DNA of 34,520 bases from an uncultured Anaerobiospirillum sp. (GTDB lineage Bacteria; Pseudomonadota; Gammaproteobacteria; Enterobacterales; Succinivibrionaceae). The notes beneath the pieces were generated by a model. That model was not told the DNA's origin. It did not search any database and saw only the letters and a list, made by a program, of their open reading frames with translations. Both the position numbers and the translations under genes were made by a program. The DNA lies in NCBI GenBank assembly GCA_944389785.1, contig CALXNP010000015.1:1-34520 (forward strand). The letters run 5' to 3'. Shown one piece after another: positions 1 to 9,162 of this stretch (its first letter is position 1; each line of letters starts with the position of its first letter).

Positions 1-247
1 GCCCATAGAATAAAGGAGTTGCGTCTGTTATTCGTATATACCAATAATTTATATACTAATTCCGTCCGTACAGTTCCTTTTCCATATCAAAATCATCTAA
101 ATATACTTAATAAAAAAATAATTATTAATTAAAAAATAGTGCAATAGTAATTCATACCTATAACTTATAAACGTACATGCTAAGTTAGCATGTTATAATT
201 AACATCAATATAGTTAATAAAAATTTATAAATTTGCGGAGAAAGTAA
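1..247. other. Intergenic region upstream of the TSUP-folD-ldhA operon
   Basis: AT-rich sequence with no convincing ORF or RNA gene. The only clear signals are at its right end: the palindrome and extended -10 promoter described separately, and a GGAG ribosome binding site at about 236-239 in front of the ATG at 248. The preceding gene, if any, lies outside the window. Confidence 0.5.
175..199 (+). promoter_or_regulatory. Extended -10 promoter overlapped by a perfect palindromic operator candidate
   Basis: TATAAT at 194-199 is preceded by TG at 191-192, an extended -10 sigma-70 element. Immediately upstream and reaching into it is ACATGCTA (175-182), AGT, TAGCATGT (186-193), a perfect 8-bp inverted repeat with a 3-bp spacer. 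A dyad in the -35/-10 spacer is the usual place for a repressor site. The regulator is unknown. A weak -35 and a strong palindrome would fit regulated expression of the operon that starts at 248. Confidence 0.6.
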
Positions 248-1084
248 ATGGAACAGCTATTTACTGATATTAATGGTCTTATTTTTACTGTGGTTATTTT
301 AATTATTTGTGGTGTAGTAGCGGGTTTTCTTGCTGGATTATTAGGTATTGGCGGTGGTGTAATCTTTGTACCTGTTTTATATTTTGTTTTCATGTCATTT
401 TTTCATGTACCTGCAGATGTAGCTATAGTATTAGCTACAGGCACATCTTTAATGTGTATGATACCTACTTCAATATCAGCAGCTATTAGTCAATATAAAA
501 GAGGTAATACTGATCTTAATATTATTAAATCATGGTCACCTTACATGTTTATAGGTGTGGTTGTAGGATCAGTTATTGCTGCTTTTTATGGCGGTCAATG
601 GCTTGCAATCTTATTTGGTGTAGTTATGATTATCAATAGTATCAATACCTTATTTAGAGCTAAAGCTAAACCTTTTTTGGATGGTTTGCCTAAAGCTATT
701 TATCAAAAAATAATTGCCTTTAGTATAGCTTGCTTTTCTGTCATGTTAGGTATTGGTGGTGGTACTTTAACTGTACCTATTTTAAATGCCTGCAATGTTG
801 AGCCACACAAATCTATTGGAACTTCATCTGCTGTATCATTATTTGTATGTATACCTGGTGTAATTGTATTGCTTGCTACAAGTACTACACCCCAACTTGC
901 ACCTATTGGTACTTTTGGTTTTGTTAATATTTTAGCAGCACTTTGTGTAATTCCAAGCTCCGTATTAATAGCTCCATTTGGTGTTAAAATTGGTAAAAAT
1001 GTAAGTCCTGTGACTTTAAAACGTATTTTTGCTATAGCTTTATTTATAATTTCATTGCGTATGCTTTATTCTGCGCTTTTCTAA
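248..1084 (+). CDS. TSUP (TauE/SafE) family membrane transporter
   Basis: A 278-residue, almost wholly hydrophobic protein with about eight predicted membrane helices arranged as two related halves. Each half starts with the family's glycine motif: GIGGG at residues 33-37 and GIGGG at 168-172, each followed by a VPxL stretch. The TSUP family exports sulfite, sulfoacetate or related organosulfur anions, or takes up small carbon compounds; substrate cannot be read from sequence. The ATG has a GGAG site about 8 bases upstream. It is first in a three-gene unit with folD (14-base gap) and a D-lactate dehydrogenase. Being expressed with LdhA is compatible with a role in organic-anion movement, but this is a guess. 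Confidence 0.85.
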   Translation: MEQLFTDINGLIFTVVILIICGVVAGFLAGLLGIGGGVIFVPVLYFVFMSFFHVPADVAIVLATGTSLMCMIPTSISAAISQYKRGNTDLNIIKSWSPYMFIGVVVGSVIAAFYGGQWLAILFGVVMIINSINTLFRAKAKPFLDGLPKAIYQKIIAFSIACFSVMLGIGGGTLTVPILNACNVEPHKSIGTSSAVSLFVCIPGVIVLLATSTTPQLAPIGTFGFVNILAALCVIPSSVLIAPFGVKIGKNVSPVTLKRIFAIALFIISLRMLYSALF

Positions 1085-1098
1085 TTTAAGGAGATAAC

Positions 1099-1965
1099 AT
1101 GACTTATCAAATCATTGATGGCAAAAACATTGCAAAAAAACTACGTGAAAATCTTAAACAAATTGTAGAAAAGTCTGTAGCTAATGGTCATAGACAACCT
1201 GCCCTAGCTGTAATTCTTGTTGGCAATAATCCTGCCTCACAAGTTTATGTGCGCAATAAGAAAAAAGCATGTGAAGAAATTGGTATTAAAACTATATCCT
1301 ATGAGCTTGAAGCTAATATTGGACAAGCTAAATTGTTAGAGCTTATTGAGCAATGTAATAATGATGCAAGCATTGATGGTATTTTAGTACAATTTCCACT
1401 TCCTAGTGATTATGATTACTGTGAAAGTCAAATTATAGAAAAAATTCTACCTACTAAAGATGTTGATGGTTTTCATCCTTACAATGTTGGCAGACTTTGT
1501 CAAAGAATTCCTAATATCTGTGCCTGTACTCCACATGGTGTTATGACTATGCTAAAAAGCATTAATTATGATGTCTTAGGTAAACATTGTGTAGTAGTAG
1601 GAGCTTCTAATATAGTAGGTCGACCTATGGCTCTTGAACTATTGTTAGCAGGGGCTACTGTGACTGTTACCCATAAGTTTACTCAAGATTTGAATTCTTT
1701 TATAAAACAAGCTGATGTATTAATAGTAGCTGTAGGTAAACCTAAATTTATTGATGGCAATTTAATAAAAGATGGTGCAGTAGTAATAGATGTAGGTATC
1801 AATCGTTTAGAAGATGGTAGTTTATGTGGTGATGTAGATTTTGAAACCGCAAAAGAACATGCTTCTTTTATTACTCCAGTACCTGGTGGTGTAGGCCCTA
1901 TGACTGTAGCTACATTAATGGAAAACACCATTATTGCCTATAAATCCCATGTAAATTTAGAATAA
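1099..1965 (+). CDS. folD: Bifunctional methylene-THF dehydrogenase / methenyl-THF cyclohydrolase
   Basis: FolD interconverts 5,10-methylene-, 5,10-methenyl- and 10-formyl-tetrahydrofolate with NADP in the cytoplasm, supplying one-carbon units for purines, formyl-Met-tRNA and methionine. The 288 residues match the family length. The active-site pair is visible as Y50 and K54 in [10 protein letters not shown], the conserved Asp as D121 in [10 protein letters not shown], and the NADP-binding loop as [10 protein letters not shown] at 168-177. The C-terminal [11 protein letters not shown] signature is intact. A clear AAGGAG site precedes the ATG. Second gene of the TSUP-folD-ldhA unit, with 14-base gaps on both sides. 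Confidence 0.97.
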   Translation: MTYQIIDGKNIAKKLRENLKQIVEKSVANGHRQPALAVILVGNNPASQVYVRNKKKACEEIGIKTISYELEANIGQAKLLELIEQCNNDASIDGILVQFPLPSDYDYCESQIIEKILPTKDVDGFHPYNVGRLCQRIPNICACTPHGVMTMLKSINYDVLGKHCVVVGASNIVGRPMALELLLAGATVTVTHKFTQDLNSFIKQADVLIVAVGKPKFIDGNLIKDGAVVIDVGINRLEDGSLCGDVDFETAKEHASFITPVPGGVGPMTVATLMENTIIAYKSHVNLE

Positions 1966-1979
1966 TACGAGGAGTATGT

Positions 1980-2972
1980 ATGAAAATAATATTTTATAGT
2001 TATCATAGCTATGATAAGCAATATTTTGATGAAGCTAATAAAAATTTTAATTATGAAATCTTATATGTAAGATCAAAATTAACTAAAAATACAGCAAAAC
2101 TTGCTAATGGTTATGATGTAGCTTGTATTTTTGTTAATGATGTAGCTGATGAACAAGCTATTCTTGAACTACAAAAAAATGGAATTAAACTTATAGCTTT
2201 ACGTTGTGCAGGCTTTAATAATGTAAATTTAAATATAGCTAAACAATGCGGTATACCAGTAGTAAGAGTACCAAAATATTCACCATATGCTGTTGCAGAA
2301 TACGTTATAGCTTTAATCTTAAGCTTAAATAGAAAAATACATAGAGCCTATTGGCGTACACGTGATGGAAACTTTTCATTACATGGTTTAGAAGGCTTTG
2401 ATTTACACAATAAAACTATAGGTATTATTGGTACAGGTAAAATTGCTCAAGTTTTAATTAAAAACCTACAAGGTTTTGATGTAACTATAAAAGCCTATGA
2501 TATCAAGCCAGACCTTGAATTTGCTAAAACAGTTAAAATGAGCTACTGTGACTTAGATGAAATCTATCAAAGCTCTGATATTATTTCTCTGCACTGTCCA
2601 CTAACAGAACAAACAAAACATATTATCAATGCTGAATCTATTGAAAAAATGAAAGATAATGTGATGATTATAAATACAAGCAGAGGTAAATTAATAGATA
2701 CTAAAGCTTTAATTGATGGCTTAAAGAGCAAAAAAATTGGCAGTGCTGGTCTTGATGTTTATGAGGAAGAAGCTCAATACTTCTATGATGACAGTTCTGA
2801 TGTTATTTTAGATGATGATATCTTAGCTCGCTTACTCAGCTTCAATAACGTGATTGTAACCTCACATCAAGGCTTTTTTACTCATGAGGCTTTAACAAAT
2901 ATAGCTAATATTACTTTAAATAATATAAGAGATTTTAGCGAACACAAAGAACTTATCAATCTTGTAGAATAA
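1980..2972 (+). CDS. ldhA: D-lactate dehydrogenase (fermentative, NAD-dependent)
   Basis: Reduces pyruvate to D-lactate with NADH, regenerating NAD during fermentation. At 330 residues it matches E. coli LdhA in length, and the catalytic residues fall at the same numbers: R235 (INTSRGKLID), E264 (DVYEEEA) and H296 (TSHQGFF). The Rossmann NAD motif GIIGTGKIAQ is at 148-157. The YSPYAVAEYVIALIL helix typical of this subfamily follows at 100-114. GAGGAG lies upstream of the start; an overlapping out-of-frame ATG at 1976 is ignored. Last gene of the operon, ending before the bidirectional hairpin at 2991-3015. Other 2-hydroxyacid dehydrogenases are possible but less likely given the exact match of positions. 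Confidence 0.93.
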   Translation: MKIIFYSYHSYDKQYFDEANKNFNYEILYVRSKLTKNTAKLANGYDVACIFVNDVADEQAILELQKNGIKLIALRCAGFNNVNLNIAKQCGIPVVRVPKYSPYAVAEYVIALILSLNRKIHRAYWRTRDGNFSLHGLEGFDLHNKTIGIIGTGKIAQVLIKNLQGFDVTIKAYDIKPDLEFAKTVKMSYCDLDEIYQSSDIISLHCPLTEQTKHIINAESIEKMKDNVMIINTSRGKLIDTKALIDGLKSKKIGSAGLDVYEEEAQYFYDDSSDVILDDDILARLLSFNNVIVTSHQGFFTHEALTNIANITLNNIRDFSEHKELINLVE

Positions 2973-2990
2973 TATCAATTACTAAAAATT

Positions 2991-3015
2991 AAGTGTGAGA
3001 GAGACTCTCACACTT
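2991..3015. terminator. Bidirectional stem-loop between convergent ldhA and fabV
   Basis: AAGTGTGAGAG (2991-3001), AGA, CTCTCACACTT (3005-3015): perfect 11-bp stem with a 3-base loop. On the minus strand it is followed by AATTTTTAG, acceptable as an intrinsic terminator for fabV. On the plus strand the following bases (ATTAATAA) are not a T-run. Confidence 0.75.
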
Positions 3016-3026
3016 ATTAATAAGCT

Positions 3027-4226
3027 TTAACCTACTAAATCAATTAAATCAAATTCTACTTCTGGGTTAACATCTGCACTATAATCAACATTATCAACCT
3101 CAAAGCCAAATAGTTGCAAAAATTGCTTTTTGTAGTCAGCATAATCTGTTTTTTCAAATAGATTTTCATTAGTAACTTCTTGCCAAATTTGCTTACATCT
3201 ATCTTGAACTTCATCTTTGAGCTCAAGTGCATCTACACGCACTCTATCTTTATCATCTAATAATAAATTAGGACCATAAAGCATGTCTGCAAACATTCTT
3301 TGAATATGTTCAATTACTGACTCATAAGTACCAAGCTCACGCATAACCTTAAAGCAAATTGAAATATACAAAGGCATTACAGGAATAGCAGATGAAGCTT
3401 GAGTTACTACTGATTTTAAAACAGCAACACGAGCATGACCACCTACTGCTTCTAAACGCTTATTATTAGCAGCTGCTGCTCTATCTAAATCCTCTTTGGC
3501 CTTACCTAAGGTACCATGCCAATATATTGGCCATGTTATTTGTGTACCAATATAACTATAAGCTAAAGTTTGACAATTTTGGGCAACAACACCTGCGTTT
3601 ACTAAAGCTTCAATCCATAATTCCCAATCTTGGCCACCCATGACCTTAACTGTGTTTTCAATTTCTTCTTGAGTTGCACATTCTACACTTGCTTGAATAA
3701 TACAATCTTTATTGGTATCAATAGCAGTTGAAGTATAAACCTCACCTATTGGTTTTAAAGCAGAGCGTACTATCTCACCAGTTTGTGGCATTTTACGCAC
3801 AGGAGCAGCTAATGAGTAGATAATTAAGTCAACTTGACCTAAATCTTGTTTAATAACTTCAATAACCTTTTGACGGCACTCATCACTAAAGGCATCAGCA
3901 TTTATTGATTTTGCATATAACCCTTCAGCTTTAGCAAACTCATCAAAAGCTGCACTATTGTACCAACCTGCACTACCACTTTTACGAGCATTGCCTTTCT
4001 TCTCAAAAAAGACACCGATAGTAGCAGCCCCACTACCAAAAGCTGCACTGATACGAGAAGCTAAACCATAACCTGTTGAGGCTCCAATAACTAAAACTTT
4101 TTTAGGACCATTTTTAATAGGACCACGAGCCTTAACTAATTGAATTTGAGATCTAACATTTTCTCTACAGCCTGTAGGGTGGGTAGTGGTGCAAATAAAA
4201 CCACGAACCTTAGGTTCAATTATCAT
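3027..4226 (-). CDS. fabV: Trans-2-enoyl-ACP/CoA reductase FabV
   Basis: NADH-dependent reductase that completes each round of type II fatty-acid elongation; the family is unrelated in detail to FabI and is typically triclosan-tolerant. The 399-residue length is right. The NAD-binding motif GASTGYG is at 48-54. The catalytic Tyr and Lys are Y235 and K244 ([10 protein letters not shown]), the FabV-specific Y-x8-K spacing. The N-terminal block with [14 protein letters not shown] is also characteristic. Start ATG is preceded by GGAG at a good distance. Monocistronic, convergent with ldhA and divergent from dacB. In anaerobes the same fold is used as a trans-2-enoyl-CoA reductase (TER) making butyryl-CoA, which cannot be excluded. 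Confidence 0.95.
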   Translation of the reverse strand: MIIEPKVRGFICTTTHPTGCRENVRSQIQLVKARGPIKNGPKKVLVIGASTGYGLASRISAAFGSGAATIGVFFEKKGNARKSGSAGWYNSAAFDEFAKAEGLYAKSINADAFSDECRQKVIEVIKQDLGQVDLIIYSLAAPVRKMPQTGEIVRSALKPIGEVYTSTAIDTNKDCIIQASVECATQEEIENTVKVMGGQDWELWIEALVNAGVVAQNCQTLAYSYIGTQITWPIYWHGTLGKAKEDLDRAAAANNKRLEAVGGHARVAVLKSVVTQASSAIPVMPLYISICFKVMRELGTYESVIEHIQRMFADMLYGPNLLLDDKDRVRVDALELKDEVQDRCKQIWQEVTNENLFEKTDYADYKKQFLQLFGFEVDNVDYSADVNPEVEFDLIDLVG

Positions 4227-4405
4227 AAAAAATCTCCACTATAAAGACACTTTTAGCCTCAATTATAAACTATTACATAAAAAAAGCTATGCATCTATAT
4301 TTTGCTTATATACAAAACCTATTAAATTGTAAGTAAAAATTACTTAAACTACTGCAGACAAATAGTATAAGAGCACCATAAATGGCACTTACTTTTGATA
4401 TAACT

Positions 4406-4434
4406 TTGCTAAGTGTGTGTAATCATATTATAAT
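4406..4434 (+). promoter_or_regulatory. Sigma-70 promoter for dacB
   Basis: TTGCTA (4406-4411), 17 bases, TATAAT (4429-4434). The predicted start of transcription near 4441 leaves a leader of about 55 bases before dacB. Confidence 0.7.
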
Positions 4435-4496
4435 TGCATAACTTCATATAGTTCATAATATCTTTTATATAGGCTAGCTAGATTAAGAGGTTCATC

Positions 4497-5981
4497 TTGT
4501 TTAAACATCTAATTACACTATGTATTGGAGCTAGTATATTTATTGCCAATACCTCCTTTGCTTTAACCGCAAAATCTACACCCCTTGAGGGTTCTAATAC
4601 TGCTGTAGCCTATATGCTACCTGGCAAAACTAATGTATCAGGATATAATATAGATACTTTTTACCATCCTGCATCTACTCAAAAATTATTAACAGCTTTA
4701 AGTGCTACTTTATTTTTAGGTAATGATTATACTTTTAAAACTAAGCTTTTAATTGCTTCTAGTGCGGTAAAAAATAATAAACCAGTAGTTACTAATGGTA
4801 CTATAAATTCAGATGTAGTAATTAAATTTGTCGGAGATCCTACTTTAACTACGGCTAACTATTACAATCTTTTATCTGTACTCACTCAATACAATATCAA
4901 AAAAATTAATGGTAAAGTTATCTTAGACATTAGCCGCTTTGGTGAACCTAATAGAGCTCCTGGCTGGTCATGGAATGATCTTCCTGTATGTTTTAGTGCA
5001 CCTAGTGCTCCTATAATTCTAAATAAAAACTGCACCTATGCCACCTTAAATACCAATGGGGCAGGCAACGTAGTAGTGCCAAATGTTCCAAGCGGTGTAC
5101 CTATTAACATAGTTGCAGATGCTATTGCGGTAAATGCTAGAGATTATGGTGGAGATTGTGAGCTACAAGCTAACTTATACTATGGTAATAAATATCACCT
5201 AACAGGTTGCGTGCCTTTACAAAAAAACAATAAACCATATCCTTTATCTTTAGCTATTATAGATCCTAATCAATGGGGGCTTGATTGGACTGTTAAGTAT
5301 TTAAGCAAACTTGGCATTAGTACTACAGGTGGTGTTGAACTTAGTAAAAATCCAAGAAGTGACCTTACTATGCTAGCTCAAGTTAAATCACAAAGACTAC
5401 AAGCTTTAGTTAAATATATGCTTGAGCGCTCTAATAACCTTTATGCTGATGCTATAGCCAAAAATCTTGCCTATGAGTACTATAATGTACCTGCTACTTA
5501 TAACCGAGCCTCACGTGCTATACGTTCTATTTTAAAACAATATGCCAAAATAGACCTATCTGAAACATATATTGTAGACGGTTCAGGATTATCTCCTCAT
5601 AATATGTTGCGTCCACGTGATTTACTCAATGTTTTAACTTACATAAAACAACATGATAAAAAATTAGATTTAATCAACTCTCTGCCTATTTCAGGTAAAA
5701 GCGGTACTATGCATTGGCGTCGCTCAAGTGTAGAAGAACCTTTAAAATTTAATGTGATAGCCAAAACTGGTACTTTGCAGAATATCTCAAATATAGCAGG
5801 TTTTGTTAGAAGTAAGAACAATAATCTCATTCCATTTGTCATGTTTACTAACTCTATTTCTTATGATCAAAACACAAGAAATAAAGTAAAAAACAGACGT
5901 ATAGCTTCACCTCATTATAATTATGAAAAATATGTACTCTTACAAATTTATGATGAAGCTGAAATAAAAAGACCACAATAA
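4497..5981 (+). CDS. dacB: D-alanyl-D-alanine carboxypeptidase/endopeptidase (PBP4, peptidase S13)
   Basis: Periplasmic penicillin-binding protein that trims pentapeptides and cleaves D-Ala-mDAP crosslinks in murein. An N-terminal signal peptide is visible (residues 1-22, hydrophobic, ending SFA-LTA). The three penicillin-binding motifs are in order: SxxK as S60-T-Q-K63, SxN as S312-N-N314, and KTG at 423-425. The inserted domains between the first two motifs account for the 494-residue length usual for the S13 family. The start is TTG at 4497: AAGAGG at 4485-4490 is correctly spaced from it and the signal peptide begins exactly there. Followed by a strong terminator; single-gene unit. Confidence 0.93.
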   Translation: MFKHLITLCIGASIFIANTSFALTAKSTPLEGSNTAVAYMLPGKTNVSGYNIDTFYHPASTQKLLTALSATLFLGNDYTFKTKLLIASSAVKNNKPVVTNGTINSDVVIKFVGDPTLTTANYYNLLSVLTQYNIKKINGKVILDISRFGEPNRAPGWSWNDLPVCFSAPSAPIILNKNCTYATLNTNGAGNVVVPNVPSGVPINIVADAIAVNARDYGGDCELQANLYYGNKYHLTGCVPLQKNNKPYPLSLAIIDPNQWGLDWTVKYLSKLGISTTGGVELSKNPRSDLTMLAQVKSQRLQALVKYMLERSNNLYADAIAKNLAYEYYNVPATYNRASRAIRSILKQYAKIDLSETYIVDGSGLSPHNMLRPRDLLNVLTYIKQHDKKLDLINSLPISGKSGTMHWRRSSVEEPLKFNVIAKTGTLQNISNIAGFVRSKNNNLIPFVMFTNSISYDQNTRNKVKNRRIASPHYNYEKYVLLQIYDEAEIKRPQ

Positions 5982-6005
5982 TGAAAATATAATATGATTA
6001 AATTT

Positions 6006-6036
6006 AAGCTCTTCTCTTTTTAAAGAAGAGCTTTTT
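6006..6036 (+). terminator. Intrinsic terminator after dacB
   Basis: AAGCTCTTCT (6006-6015), eight-base loop, AGAAGAGCTT (6024-6033), followed by TTT. Ten-bp perfect stem with a short T-run. Confidence 0.85.
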
Positions 6037-6113
6037 AATTTAAAAAACATAATGTTAATTTATTAAACACTTTTATTACAAAACATATTCAAAACTATTT
6101 ATCTATTAGCACC

Positions 6114-6143
6114 TTGAGTAAAAACTTTACTAAGGCATATAAT
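6114..6143 (+). promoter_or_regulatory. Sigma-70 promoter for alaA
   Basis: TTGAGT (6114-6119), 18 bases, TATAAT (6138-6143). It predicts a leader of about 54 bases ahead of the alaA ATG. Confidence 0.7.
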
Positions 6144-6179
6144 AAAGCAATGCTATATTTAACTTAATCAATATGGAGT

Positions 6180-6192
6180 AAGGCTAAGCCTT
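6180..6192 (+). promoter_or_regulatory. Small hairpin between the alaA Shine-Dalgarno sequence and its start
   Basis: A GGAG sits at 6175-6178, about 25 bases before the alaA ATG, too far for a standard ribosome site. Between them AAGGC, TAA, GCCTT (6180-6192) forms a 5-bp hairpin that would shorten the gap by 13 bases if folded. No other Shine-Dalgarno sequence is visible near the ATG. Confidence 0.35.
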
Positions 6193-6203
6193 GTAATATT
6201 GCC

Positions 6204-7418
6204 ATGAAAACAATAGAAAAATCTCATAAATTAGATCATGTCTGCTATGACATTAGAGGTAAAATTCATCAAGAGGCTTTACGTCTTGAAGATGAAGGTA
6301 TTAGAATTTTAAAGCTCAATATAGGCAATATGGCGACCTTTAATTTTGAAGCTCCTCAAGAAGTAATACGTGATGTAATTAAAAACTTACCAAATTCACA
6401 AGGTTATTGTGATTCAAATGGTATTTTCCCAGCCCGTAAAGCTATCGCTCAATACTATCAACAAAAAGGCTTAAAAAATGTAGATGCTGATGATGTCTAT
6501 ATTGGTAATGGTGTTTCAGAGCTTATTACTACATCTATGTATGCCTTACTTAATAACGGCGATGAAATCTTAGTACCAGCACCTGATTATCCATTATGGA
6601 CAGCAGGAGTATCCTTAGCTGGAGGTAAAGCTGTACATTATATTTGTGATGAGCAAGCAAATTGGTTTCCTGATTTGCAGGATATTAAAAGAAAAATTAC
6701 TAGCAGAACTCGTGGTATTGTGCTTATTAACCCAAATAATCCAACAGGTGCAGTTTACTCTACAGAGTTATTACAAGATATTATTGCCATAGCAAGAGAA
6801 CACGATCTTATAATTTTTGCAGATGAAATCTATGATAAGATTTTATATGATGATGTAGCTCATAGATCAATTTGTACTTTATGTGATGATGTTAATATTA
6901 TAACTTTTAACGGTCTATCTAAAATTTATAGAGCCTGTGGCTTTAGACAAGGTTGGATGGTAATTACAGGGCCTAAAAAACCTATTCAAGGTTATGTAGA
7001 AGGTATAAAGATGATGATGTCTATGCGTCTTTGTGCTAATGTACCTTTACAACATGCTATTCAAACTGCTTTAGGTGGATATCAAAGTATCAATGAGCTT
7101 ATTGTACCAGGTGGCAGATTACATACACAAAGAGAAGTGTTATATCAAAGATTAAATGCTATTGATGGTGTTAGTGTAGTTAAACCTCATGGTGCTTTAT
7201 ATATGTTCCCAAAACTTGACACTAAAAAATTTAATATCAAAGATGATCAAAAGTTCTGTTTAGATCTATTGCGTCAAGAGAAAATGCTTTTAGTTCAAGG
7301 TACTGGATTTAATTGGATAGCTCCAGATCATTTTAGAATAGTCTTCTTACCAAGTGTTGATGTATTAAATGATGCTTGTGATAGACTTGAGCATTTCTTA
7401 AAGAACTATCATCAATAA
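6204..7418 (+). CDS. alaA: Alanine aminotransferase (glutamate-pyruvate)
   Basis: PLP enzyme that makes alanine from pyruvate with glutamate as donor. The N-terminus (IEKSHKL, VCYDIRG) aligns by eye with E. coli AlaA from its first residues, which fixes the ATG despite its odd ribosome site. Fold-type I motifs: NPNNPTGAVYS at 176-186, ADEIYDK at 206-212, the Schiff-base lysine K240 in FNGLSKIYR, and the substrate-carboxylate arginine in DHFRIVFLP near the C-terminus. At 404 residues it is full length. Stand-alone gene with its own promoter and a following stem-loop. Confidence 0.95.
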   Translation: MKTIEKSHKLDHVCYDIRGKIHQEALRLEDEGIRILKLNIGNMATFNFEAPQEVIRDVIKNLPNSQGYCDSNGIFPARKAIAQYYQQKGLKNVDADDVYIGNGVSELITTSMYALLNNGDEILVPAPDYPLWTAGVSLAGGKAVHYICDEQANWFPDLQDIKRKITSRTRGIVLINPNNPTGAVYSTELLQDIIAIAREHDLIIFADEIYDKILYDDVAHRSICTLCDDVNIITFNGLSKIYRACGFRQGWMVITGPKKPIQGYVEGIKMMMSMRLCANVPLQHAIQTALGGYQSINELIVPGGRLHTQREVLYQRLNAIDGVSVVKPHGALYMFPKLDTKKFNIKDDQKFCLDLLRQEKMLLVQGTGFNWIAPDHFRIVFLPSVDVLNDACDRLEHFLKNYHQ

Positions 7419-7745
7419 TCACAACTATAAAATTTAATTGCTCTAAATTAAACTCCATCTAAATTATAAAAAGTTTAGATGGAGATAATGTAAAATAAAT
7501 ACTATTTTTATGCTTATATTAAACTAAGTTAAGCTAGGCTATAATATAAGCCTTACCTATTGAGCAAAGTATAAAATAAAAATATCACAACAAATACAAA
7601 CAATCAGTAGTGAGGTTAATTACTTTGTAAATATCTTTTTTATTAAATATTATTTTGCAGGTCTCTTAAACTTGCTTTTATTAATAAAAATCAGCTATAA
7701 ATTGTATGCTTTATTGTTAAAAGCATTAAAAGGATAATTAAATAT
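7419..7745. other. Intergenic region with stem-loops and a -10-like element
   Basis: Begins with a perfect 11-bp stem, CTCCATCTAAA (7453-7463) and TTTAGATGGAG (7474-7484), probably the 3' end of alaA although no T-run follows. A TATAAT at 7540-7545 lacks a good -35. Near the right end ATGCTTT (7706-7712) and AAAGCAT (7720-7726) can pair just before the AAAAGGA ribosome site (7728-7734) of the methyltransferase gene. No ORF or RNA gene recognised. Confidence 0.5.
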
Positions 7746-9098
7746 ATGCCAATAGATCAAAAACAAAAATCTTTTGTCAAAAAAGCAGCTACTAAAAGTT
7801 TTGCTAAAAAAACATATAACAAAAATAGCAATAATAAAATTAACCAAACTAAACATAAAGATTATAAAAAAGAACAAAATATAGTTAAAATACCAGGGTT
7901 TTCAGCTTTTCAGCTACGCTTAATTCAATCTATTTTACAAGCAGTTTTAGTTGAAAAAAGATCACTTGATAAAGCTTATGCTTATTTCTTTGCTAAAGTA
8001 AAGCTTAGTGATGTTGAACAAGGCTTTATTATTAAGCAAGTCAACGCTATGTTTTCACATTTATCTTTATATGCTTTTATCAGTGGCTTAAAACGCCCAT
8101 CAGATCTATCACGTCATATCAATAGATTGATAATAAGCTATTGTGCTCATAAGAAACTATCCTTGCCAGAAATTGATGGTGGTGAAGGTTTTGATAGACG
8201 TAATCTTGATAAAAGAATACAAGAAGCTAAAGACGATGTACTACTATCAGAAGGCTGCCCTATTTGGCTAAATGAATTATGTCAAACAGAACTTAAAGAA
8301 TTATGGCCAGAGCAAAGAAAAGCTTTAGGTTTAGAAGCATTACGTTATATCAGAACAAATACTATCAAAACAACACGTGAAGAACTTGCAAGTAAACTTG
8401 CTAATGAAGGTGTTGTAACTAAACCTGTTAAAGGTATTCATGAGGCCTTACAAGTTACATCTAATTCTGCAATTTTTAGAACACAAGCTTTTAAAGATGG
8501 TCTTTTTGAACAGCAAGATGCAGGTTCTCAAGAAATAGCTAACTTTTTAGAAGTAGCACCACGCATGCGTGTAATTGATGCTTGTGCAGGATCAGGCGGT
8601 AAGACATTACAACTTGCTGCTTTAATGCAAGCTACAGGAAGCTTAATTGCACTTGATATTGCTTCATGGAAATTAGATGATCTAAAAAAACGTGCTAAAC
8701 GTGCAGGAGCTTTTAATATTGAAACAAGACATATCAACTCAACTAAGGTAATCAAACGCCTTTATGATAGTGCAGATCGTGTGCTAATTGATGCTCCTTG
8801 TTCTGGTATCGGTGTATTAAGACGTACACCTGACTCAAAATGGAAAGATTTAAGAAGCTCTTTGATTGAGTTAAAACAAATACAACAAGAAATACTTGAT
8901 AGCTATAGTAAAATGGTTAAAGTTAACGGATTGATTGTATATTCTACTTGCTCAATCTTACCTAGCGAAAATCAAGAACAAATCAAAGCTTTCTTAGCCA
9001 AACACCAAGATAGTTTTGAGTTAATTGAAGAAAAAAATATCTATCCATCTAGCATGTTTGATGGCTTTTATATGGCTAAACTTAAACGCATTAAATAA
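7746..9098 (+). CDS. RsmB/NOP family RNA (cytosine-5) methyltransferase with lysine-rich N-terminal tail
   Basis: SAM-dependent methyltransferase that forms 5-methylcytosine in RNA, probably 16S rRNA. Motif I is D278-ACAGSGG-285; the two catalytic cysteines of this family are C352 in DAPCSG and C402 in YSTCS; the SENQEQI tail of motif VI follows. Residues about 50-140 are helical and may correspond to the NusB-like RNA-binding domain of RsmB, but similarity is weak, so I give no symbol. Residues 1-45 are unusual: about a third lysine, with many Asn and Gln, likely disordered and RNA-binding. At 450 residues it is slightly longer than E. coli RsmB (429). AAGGA precedes the ATG by about 12 bases. 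Confidence 0.85.
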   Translation: MPIDQKQKSFVKKAATKSFAKKTYNKNSNNKINQTKHKDYKKEQNIVKIPGFSAFQLRLIQSILQAVLVEKRSLDKAYAYFFAKVKLSDVEQGFIIKQVNAMFSHLSLYAFISGLKRPSDLSRHINRLIISYCAHKKLSLPEIDGGEGFDRRNLDKRIQEAKDDVLLSEGCPIWLNELCQTELKELWPEQRKALGLEALRYIRTNTIKTTREELASKLANEGVVTKPVKGIHEALQVTSNSAIFRTQAFKDGLFEQQDAGSQEIANFLEVAPRMRVIDACAGSGGKTLQLAALMQATGSLIALDIASWKLDDLKKRAKRAGAFNIETRHINSTKVIKRLYDSADRVLIDAPCSGIGVLRRTPDSKWKDLRSSLIELKQIQQEILDSYSKMVKVNGLIVYSTCSILPSENQEQIKAFLAKHQDSFELIEEKNIYPSSMFDGFYMAKLKRIK

Positions 9099-9126
9099 GT
9101 ACACTATAAAAATACATATATAAAAC

Positions 9127-9162
9127 AAGGTGTTAGTAACAAAATAAAATTACTAATACCTT
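9127..9162 (+). terminator. Stem-loop after the methyltransferase gene
   Basis: AAGGTGTTAGTAA (9127-9139), ten-base loop, TTACTAATACCTT (9150-9162): 13-bp stem with one G-T pair. No T-run follows, so termination by this hairpin alone is uncertain. Confidence 0.5.
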
